In this document: positions 29,140 to 34,578 of the stretch, piece after piece
Layout: each line of letters opens with the position of its first letter
Position numbering within the stretch: the first letter of the stretch is position 1
Assembly: GCA_900551915.1 (NCBI GenBank)
Contig: URXT01000019.1
Location: 1-34,578, forward strand
Length of the DNA: 34,578 bases
Source of the DNA: an uncultured bacterium
GTDB taxonomy: Bacteria > Cyanobacteriota > Vampirovibrionia > Gastranaerophilales > Gastranaerophilaceae
Direction of reading: 5' to 3'
The notes under the pieces: generated by a model
The model's database searches: none
The model's input: the letters and a program-made list of their open reading frames with translations, nothing else
What the model was told of the DNA's origin: nothing
Program-made: the position numbers and the translations under genes

Positions 29140-29907
29140 TTATTGTGCCGTACTATCCCAACCGCATGCGTACCAGCGGCCTAACCCGCCAAGAGAACCG
29201 GGGGCCATACCAATGTTGCAATTGACTGTTGACATAGAAATAATTCCAAAATCTGATCTTGTGCCGTCAGCAATATACCCCCCGCGAATTACAAATATTG
29301 AGTAACCTGTATGCAGCCAGGGTCTGAAAAAGCTTAAGACTATTGAACTGTAAGATCCAAAGTCCGGTATAATACCGCCTTGCTCTAGCCAGCCGTCTGA
29401 CCATTTTCTACACCAGCCCCATTCGTTTGCAAAAAAGTAATCTACATAACGTAAAAGATTACCATTATGTGTAAGCGTACTTCTATTTGCTGCATCAATA
29501 CCAAGGCCTAAAGTGTTATATACGCTGCCTCTAATTACCTGTAATTGGGACAGAACTTCTCCATTCTGGGTTATTGAATTATAAAGACAACCTGTTCTAG
29601 CGCCAGAGGCGTCCTGGAAATCTTGAACTATATTTGAAACCGTTTCGGGCGGTGAAGCGACGGTTGCGTTTGGATGCTGTAAAACCACAGGAGTACCGTC
29701 TTTAAAAGTTTTTGTACCTGTATATGTTTCATTGCCGTCTTTCTTTGCACATTTTGCAGTGTCAGCGGCAGCAGTTGATTTATTCTCTTCAATCGTTTCT
29801 GCGTTAGTTTCTATTTTTTCAGCTAACGCAATAAAGTTTGCGTTTACTTCCTGAGCTTTCGCCTTTGTGCCGGGAGTAAATGAATATGGAATTAAAGAAC
29901 TTGTCAT
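29140..29907 (-). CDS. Phage tail fibre-like protein
   Basis: The 255-residue protein starts with a segment common in phage tail and baseplate fibres (YSFTPGTKAKAQEVNANFIAL, about 8-28), followed by a coiled-coil stretch rich in E, N and A. The middle has TYTGTKTFKDG. The C-terminal domain has WCRKWSDGWLEQGG (about 165-178), a motif often seen in prophage fibre tips of gut bacteria, and ends in a Gly/Trp-rich strand region. No other structural phage gene (capsid, terminase, tail sheath) is in the window, so this is a remnant or an orphan cassette. Start is ATG with AGG close upstream. Confidence 0.78.
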   Translation of the reverse strand: MTSSLIPYSFTPGTKAKAQEVNANFIALAEKIETNAETIEENKSTAAADTAKCAKKDGNETYTGTKTFKDGTPVVLQHPNATVASPPETVSNIVQDFQDASGARTGCLYNSITQNGEVLSQLQVIRGSVYNTLGLGIDAANRSTLTHNGNLLRYVDYFFANEWGWCRKWSDGWLEQGGIIPDFGSYSSIVLSFFRPWLHTGYSIFVIRGGYIADGTRSDFGIISMSTVNCNIGMAPGSLGGLGRWYACGWDSTAQ

Positions 29908-29996
29908 ATTTGCCTTTCTGACAAATTTGACGAACTATTTTTATAAGCGCGATATACAACTATACTATGGATTTTCAAATTCTGTCAAGGTTGAAG

Positions 29997-30842
29997 CTAC
30001 TTTTCGTAAGAACCTAAAAATCGCATAAAAGTTGTTTTTTGTTTAATTTCTTTGAGCGTATTCAAGATTTTCGGGTTTTTAATATGCCCGTCAAAATTCA
30101 CAATAAAATTGTAATCTCCGAATTTTATTTTTGACGGACGCGAAACAATATATGAAAGATTTATATCGTTCTGGTAGAAAACATTGAGAATTTCCAGCAG
30201 AGCACCGGGCTTGTTTTCCGTTGCAAAAATCAATGACGTTCTGTCATTGCCGGTTTCCTGAGTTTCAAAATCACCAATTAAGACAAACCTTGTTTGATTA
30301 TTTTTGTCATCATTAATATTTTCTTTTAAAATATTTAAATTATAAATTTCAGCAGTTTTTTCGCTTCCGATGGCAGCATAAGTAAGATTGTAATTTGCAA
30401 GACTTCTTGCCGCTTCTGCCGTGCTTGGCGCTTCAATAAGATTAAGATTTCTGGGCATCTCGTCATGGATAAAATTCTGACATTGCGCAAGCGCCTGCGG
30501 ATGGGAAATTATTCCGGTAATACTGTAAAATTCTGTTGTTTTTGAAAGCAAACAGTGCCTAATCGGCATAATGGTCTGCGAAAGAATTTTGATATTGGGA
30601 TTAATCGTCATCATAAGAAAATCGATTGATTCGCGAACAGAACCTTCAATAGAATTCTCAAGAGGAATTACACCCAAAACTCCCGGAGTTTCATCAACGA
30701 ACTCAATGACGCGTCTGATAGTTTCCATTGTTGAAGGCGCAGGGTGAATATTGTATTTCGCACAAAAAATATCTGCCGCCATTTCAGAAAACGACGCCTG
30801 CGGACCTAAATATGCAATTTGCTTAACTTCAGAAAAATCCAT
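29997..30842 (-). CDS. pheA: Prephenate dehydratase
   Basis: This monofunctional 281-residue enzyme converts prephenate to phenylpyruvate in phenylalanine synthesis. The catalytic domain (about 6-190) has YLGPQASFSE, the ENSIEGSV loop (62-69), and the TRF motif at 184-186 (NQTRFVLIG) with the essential Thr. The ACT domain (about 200-280) has the phenylalanine-binding segments PGALLEIL (212-219) and SRP (234-236; the usual ESRP reads VSRP here). No chorismate mutase domain is fused. GGAG is about 12 bases before the ATG. Divergent from the phosphohexomutase gene. Confidence 0.95.
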   Translation of the reverse strand: MDFSEVKQIAYLGPQASFSEMAADIFCAKYNIHPAPSTMETIRRVIEFVDETPGVLGVIPLENSIEGSVRESIDFLMMTINPNIKILSQTIMPIRHCLLSKTTEFYSITGIISHPQALAQCQNFIHDEMPRNLNLIEAPSTAEAARSLANYNLTYAAIGSEKTAEIYNLNILKENINDDKNNQTRFVLIGDFETQETGNDRTSLIFATENKPGALLEILNVFYQNDINLSYIVSRPSKIKFGDYNFIVNFDGHIKNPKILNTLKEIKQKTTFMRFLGSYEK

Positions 30843-30904
30843 TGTTTACTTAACTCCGTATTTCAAATATAATTATAACAAACACATAATAAAAGGGCAA
30901 CGAG
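30843..30904. promoter_or_regulatory. Divergent promoter region of pheA and the phosphohexomutase gene
   Basis: The 62-base gap holds AT-rich boxes that read TATAAT on both strands within about 30862-30882 (CAAATATAATTATAAC). They could serve as -10 elements for both genes. AAGGG stands about eight bases before the plus-strand ATG. No -35 match is convincing. Confidence 0.4.
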
Positions 30905-32281
30905 ATGAGCGAAATTAAATTTGGAACAGACGGCTGGCGCGCCGTTGTTGGAAAAGATTTTACAAAAGAAAATGTAGTAAAAGTCTGCAGCGCGGCAGCA
31001 AAATATATTTACGACAATTTTGGAAAAGAAAAACTCGTAATCATAGGCTATGACCCGCGAAATAAAGCGGATGAATTTTCGTATCTTGCAGCAGAAACTT
31101 TTGCTAATTTCGGTTTCAAAGTTTTGTACAGCGACAAAATTCTTCCAACACCGGTTCTTGCCTACAATGCAAAGAAATTAAATGCCTGCGCGCTTATGTT
31201 CACAGCCTCGCACAATCCGCCGGAATATTTGGGAATAAAATTCATTCCGGATTACGCAGGCCCTGCAACCTCTGATATTACAAACGAAATCGTTTCAAAT
31301 CTTGAAATAAATTTTGAAAAATTCGGCGACGGCAAAATTGAAAAATATGATTTTTCAAAAGATTATTTCGCACACATTGAAAAACTTGTTGATATAAACA
31401 AAATTAAAACCTTGAAAACCAACATAATTTTTGACGGACTTTATTCAGCGAGCATCGGATACTTTGACAAACTTCTCCAAACTCACGGAATAAAATTTGA
31501 CAGCCTTCACCTGTTTCATGACCCTGATTTTGGCGGTGGCATGCCCGAACCAAAACCGAAATTTTTAAAAGAATTAATCGAAAAAGTTAAAGCAAAAGGA
31601 AATTCGGTCGGCTTTGCAAATGACGGTGACGCGGACAGATTTGGCGTTATAAATGAGAACGGCGAATACGTAACACCAAACGAAATCATTGCGATTTTGC
31701 TGCTTCACCTGACACGGAACAAAAATCTCAAAGGTTCGCTTGTCAAAACCGTTGGCGCAAGTCTTATGCTCGACAGAACAGCAGAAAAACTCGGAGTTGA
31801 AGTTGTTGAAACAGCAGTCGGATTTAAACATGTCGGAGAAGCCATGCGAAAATTCAATCCCGTAATCGGCGGCGAAGAAAGCGGCGGTTTAAGCATTCAA
31901 GGACACATCCCCGAAAAAGACGGCATTCTTGCAAACCTTCTTGTTCTCGAAGCAATGGCGTATTCAAACAAATCACTCGTTGAACTTCAAAAAGATTTGG
32001 ATAATTTTGTCGGCTGCAAATTTTTCAACGACAGAATTGATAAAAAACTTACAAATTTTGATGAAGTTAAGCCTGTTCTTGAAAAATTCAAAAATCTTGA
32101 AAGCATAAACGGCCTTAAAATAACAAAAAAAGACTTTAAAGACGGCGTAAAGCTTTACCTTGAAGACAACGAAAGCTGGATACTCGTTCGCCCGAGCGGG
32201 ACAGAACCGCTGTTGAGAATTTATTTTGAAAGCGGAAGCCGTGAGCGGATTAATGAATTAGAACTGGAGTGCGGGAAGTAG
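30905..32281 (+). CDS. Phosphoglucomutase/phosphomannomutase family protein
   Basis: The 458-residue protein is a four-domain alpha-D-phosphohexomutase. It contains the phosphoserine loop FTASHNPP with Ser102, the metal-binding loop DGDADRFG (240-247), the sugar-binding GGEESGG (322-328), and the phosphate-binding RPSGTEP (429-435). It lacks the DNGIK segment usual in GlmM after TASHNP, reading EYLGIK here, so phosphoglucomutase or phosphomannomutase activity is more likely. It would supply sugar phosphates for envelope polysaccharide or glycogen. Heptamer repeat copy D follows its stop. Confidence 0.9.
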   Translation: MSEIKFGTDGWRAVVGKDFTKENVVKVCSAAAKYIYDNFGKEKLVIIGYDPRNKADEFSYLAAETFANFGFKVLYSDKILPTPVLAYNAKKLNACALMFTASHNPPEYLGIKFIPDYAGPATSDITNEIVSNLEINFEKFGDGKIEKYDFSKDYFAHIEKLVDINKIKTLKTNIIFDGLYSASIGYFDKLLQTHGIKFDSLHLFHDPDFGGGMPEPKPKFLKELIEKVKAKGNSVGFANDGDADRFGVINENGEYVTPNEIIAILLLHLTRNKNLKGSLVKTVGASLMLDRTAEKLGVEVVETAVGFKHVGEAMRKFNPVIGGEESGGLSIQGHIPEKDGILANLLVLEAMAYSNKSLVELQKDLDNFVGCKFFNDRIDKKLTNFDEVKPVLEKFKNLESINGLKITKKDFKDGVKLYLEDNESWILVRPSGTEPLLRIYFESGSRERINELELECGK

Positions 32282-32327
32282 CTGCAGCTTTTGAAGGCGC
32301 TAAGGCGCCAGGAGTGATGCCAATAGA

Positions 32328-32470
32328 GTGAAAGGTGAGAAGTGAAAAGTCCGTTACAAAATAGATATTCGTAAAAACTTTACAACACCAGAATTTATAG
32401 AATATTCCCCTAGCCCCTTGCGGAACAAAGGGGACAGACGAGATACAAGTCTTGTGACCATGTCTGTATT
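32328..32470 (+). repeat. Heptamer repeat cluster, copy D, with flanking hairpins
   Basis: Three units (GTGAAAG, GTGAGAA, GTGAAAA; 32328-32348) are followed by GTCCGTTACAAAAT and a flank to about 32405 that matches copy B. Then CCCCT (32407-32411) pairs with AGGGG (32429-32433) around the CCCCTTGCGG core, and ACAGAC (32434-32439) pairs with GTCTGT (32462-32467). This fills most of the 355-base gap after the phosphohexomutase gene; the rest (32471-32636) shows nothing I can name. Confidence 0.8.
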
Positions 32471-32636
32471 TTGGTTGTAAGAATTTTCGTCATTACGAGG
32501 GTCAATTGAATATTCCAATTTCAAAACGGTCTGATTACACTTTTAATAGTCAGGATAAATTATATTTTTTATTTCAGATTCTCATACAAATTAGTATTTT
32601 GATTTGCTGGATAAATTTGAAGTATAACAAACCTGC

Positions 32637-33311
32637 TTATTTATCCAGCCAAATAGCATCGTTTCTTGAAAGTCCGCCTCGGAGCTTTGTATCACTCCAT
32701 TTAACAATATATTCTCTAGAGCTTCTGCCTTTAATTGTAAATCCTAACATTTCACAAGCACCCATCATTGCGTGAATACAGCTTTTTGTTCCGCTGCAAA
32801 AGGCTGTGCTTACTAAGTGTATTGCCTTATTTGCGAAGAATCTTCTATCTGTATTTTCAGCCATACAATTAAGTCTGGTTAAAAATGCAACTGTTTGAGG
32901 CGTCGGCATATCCAAATATACCGGACTTCCCAACATTACATCACTTGCATCTTCCATCGCGTCTATAATATCTTTTAAGTTATCACCTTTCTGGACACAG
33001 CGTGGAATACAAGTTTTGCAATTAAAACAACCGTTCATATCTTTTGGCAATTTAAAATATGCAGTTTCCAGTTCCGGAAATTTGTTTTTATAATATGCAG
33101 TTTCTGCCATAAGTGCTTTATATGTATTGCTGATACTGTCATTTCTTGGACTTCCGTTAATAATAACCAGTTTTTTCATTTTTTCAAAATCTTCAACTGT
33201 ACGTTGTAAAGTTTCAGCAGCCTTATTAAATATTTTTTGAGGCTTGCCTTTAAAATTAACTTTATTTGAATTTACATATTGTGTATTTAATTTATTTGAA
33301 ATATTAATCAT
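32637..33311 (-). CDS. Flavodoxin-fold NAD(P)H-dependent oxidoreductase with N-terminal extension
   Basis: The 224-residue protein has a flavodoxin-like core from about residue 45: MKKLVIINGSPRNDSISNT (FMN phosphate loop GSPR 53-56), then GCFNCKTCIPRC with Cys95, Cys98, Cys101 and Cys105, and GSPVYLDMPTPQT, which is typical of FMN-binding oxidoreductases related to iron-sulfur flavoproteins. The first 44 residues are an extension with VNFKGK (18-23). An alternative start at Met45 has no good ribosome site, while the chosen ATG has AAAGG upstream. It follows the radical SAM gene by 14 bases, so the two form an operon. Confidence 0.82.
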   Translation of the reverse strand: MINISNKLNTQYVNSNKVNFKGKPQKIFNKAAETLQRTVEDFEKMKKLVIINGSPRNDSISNTYKALMAETAYYKNKFPELETAYFKLPKDMNGCFNCKTCIPRCVQKGDNLKDIIDAMEDASDVMLGSPVYLDMPTPQTVAFLTRLNCMAENTDRRFFANKAIHLVSTAFCSGTKSCIHAMMGACEMLGFTIKGRSSREYIVKWSDTKLRGGLSRNDAIWLDK

Positions 33312-33325
33312 AAATAGACCTTTCT

Positions 33326-34578
33326 TTAATCAAGTGTTAAATTTTTTAATGCTTCAGATTGAGGATTTTTTTCTATCGCATCTGCAATTTTTCGTGCAAA
33401 CATATCTTTTAATTCCAAAAACCTCAGGTATAATGTATCATTAGTTTTAAATTCTCTTATTCCCTTATATGTTTCAGAATTATAATATTTCCATTGATGT
33501 TTAAACATTTCAAATTCATCAATCAATCTTCGTTCCAAATCTTTTTCAAGAAACGCAGATTTTGAATTATAAAGAGAAAAATCATCTTTAGAAACAAGAT
33601 GTTTGTACTTATCCCACAATTTTGTCCCTTTAAATGGCATCAAAAAGTTTCCACATACCATTTCCGGTTTTAAATCATTAAATCTGCCGATTAATTTTTC
33701 ATAAAATTCTGCTGATTTTTCATTTGTGTTTACTTTTAGAGGGTCAACGATGAATGATAAATATTTAAAAATTCCATGTTTCCAATGTTTTTCACATACT
33801 TCGTCAAGTTTTTTGTTTTTGCCATACTCCTTAGTAATGTCTTCCAGACCTAAACAGGTCATATAAACATTATTGTCCTTCATTATTTTTATCGTATCTT
33901 CAGTCATCAAGTTTGCAGAAGCGAATAAATATGTTTTAGCATCTAATTTACTTATCTCTTCTAATTTTTGTTTCCAATCTTTTTGTAATGGGAAATTTTC
34001 ATCTCTAATAAATATAAATTTAGGCTTGTACTGTTTTAAATATTCAACTTCTCTTTTTACCAGTTCTAAAGGTTTGCTAACAATGTGGTTGCTCATTATA
34101 GGACTGCAGCAAAAATCACATTTGTTCGGACATCCCGAAGAAGTATTTATAGAAGTTACGATATCATTAGGTTTTTTGTCTGGTATAATTTGCTGGTTAA
34201 GCTTAATATCATATAAATCATAACGTGGAATTCTTTTATTAAGAGTAATGCCTCTTACTATTTGTCCATTTTGTTCCATTGTTTCCCAAAAAGAATCACA
34301 AGGACCTGTTATTATTTTGTTTGCATGTTCGATAAAATCTTTTGGATTCATAGTTGGTTCATAACCGCCAACAATAATTTTTGATTTTGGATGTTGTTTT
34401 GCAAACTTTATAAAGTCTTTCATTCCAGTTACATAGACACTGCAGAGATATAAATCAACATCTTTATCTTTAACTCCAATATTATTATAATCCATTATAT
34501 ATTTAACATTTTTACCATTAGGTACAACTGTTAAAACGGATGGTTCAAGCCCTAAATTCAAATCTTGCTTCGGGAAAG
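33326..34578 (-). CDS. Radical SAM protein with N-terminal Rossmann-like domain (N-terminus cut by window edge)
   Basis: The frame stays open from the right edge (FPKQDLNLG...) to a stop at 33326, so the start lies outside the window; a TTG at 34561 is not the true start. An N-terminal Rossmann-like domain (IIVGGYEPTMNP, ITGPCDSFWE) resembles the B12-binding domain of B12-radical SAM proteins, but no DxHxxG cobalamin motif is visible. The radical SAM core has SGCPNKCDFCC (CxxxCxxC, codons near 34132-34109), the usual 4Fe-4S triad. The C-terminal part (EFEMFKHQWKYYN onward) is helical. Substrate unknown. It is paired with a flavoprotein that could supply electrons. Confidence 0.85.
   Translation of the reverse strand, partial: FPKQDLNLGLEPSVLTVVPNGKNVKYIMDYNNIGVKDKDVDLYLCSVYVTGMKDFIKFAKQHPKSKIIVGGYEPTMNPKDFIEHANKIITGPCDSFWETMEQNGQIVRGITLNKRIPRYDLYDIKLNQQIIPDKKPNDIVTSINTSSGCPNKCDFCCSPIMSNHIVSKPLELVKREVEYLKQYKPKFIFIRDENFPLQKDWKQKLEEISKLDAKTYLFASANLMTEDTIKIMKDNNVYMTCLGLEDITKEYGKNKKLDEVCEKHWKHGIFKYLSFIVDPLKVNTNEKSAEFYEKLIGRFNDLKPEMVCGNFLMPFKGTKLWDKYKHLVSKDDFSLYNSKSAFLEKDLERRLIDEFEMFKHQWKYYNSETYKGIREFKTNDTLYLRFLELKDMFARKIADAIEKNPQSEALKNLTLD

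Noticed and set aside
30905..32281. glmM symbol for the phosphohexomutase
   Set aside because: The GlmM-typical DNGIK after TASHNP is absent and no glm or dac genes are adjacent, so only the family name is given.
32506..32775. Plus-strand open frame of 89 codons
   Set aside because: Its second half is antisense to the flavoprotein gene, it has no ribosome site and no recognisable domain.
1..34578. tRNA and rRNA genes
   Set aside because: I looked for T-loop (GGTTCGAATCC-like) and rRNA core sequences on both strands and recognised none.

Overview
The window is about 34.6 kb of AT-rich, gene-dense bacterial chromosome. The host is a diderm: an LptF/G-type LPS permease, an MlaD/MCE lipid-transport protein and an ExbB-ExbD-ExbD motor are all present. 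Several features fit a non-photosynthetic cyanobacterial relative (Vampirovibrionia/Melainabacteria, most like gut Gastranaerophilales): a VKOR-thioredoxin fusion, a pilin-like FTLAEVLxTLGIIG segment, heptameric repeats resembling cyanobacterial short tandem repeats, and an N-terminal NFKG-type tag. The lineage is my inference; no rRNA or tRNA gene was recognised here.

Layout. At 1-1620 lies the 3' end of acpP followed by fabF. purB (minus, to 2987) faces away from a long structured leader (about 3089-3320) that precedes exbB-exbD-exbD (3334-4872). Purine nucleoside phosphorylase and a small omega-like gene run leftward (4936-6057) and are divergent from an mlaD-upp pair (6154-7424). A LysM/GH24 lysozyme gene (7515-8879) converges on an asparaginase gene coupled to a coiled-coil protein gene (8882-10571). 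Then VKOR-DsbA, queH, a DedA-family gene, two TPR genes and aroF run rightward (10804-16296).

From 28054 down to 16399 everything reads leftward: tyrS, cysE, a 66-aa protein, a zinc MDR dehydrogenase, lptF/G, a coiled-coil protein and a double zinc-ribbon protein. These are followed by a signalling cluster: GAF/HD-GYP, a secreted TPR protein, two LuxR-type response regulators and a pentapeptide-repeat protein. The block ends with a pilin-like gene carrying a 12-G homopolymer in its leader. At 28.2-29.9 kb a small XRE regulator sits beside a two-gene phage-tail-like cassette. pheA and a phosphohexomutase gene are divergent at 29997-32281. A flavoprotein and a radical SAM gene, the latter cut by the right edge, close the window.

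The most unusual signals are: (i) the poly-G tract, which looks like a phase-variation switch in a pilin-like gene beside a c-di-GMP-type operon; (ii) a dispersed family of 7-bp tandem repeats at four intergenic sites, two of which abut a shared extended -10 promoter; (iii) three genes whose -10 box places the predicted transcript start on or next to the start codon, suggesting leaderless mRNAs; (iv) a duplicated hairpin motif in the exbB leader. aroF and pheA (aromatic amino acids), purB, pnp and upp (nucleotides) and tyrS are ordinary housekeeping genes.
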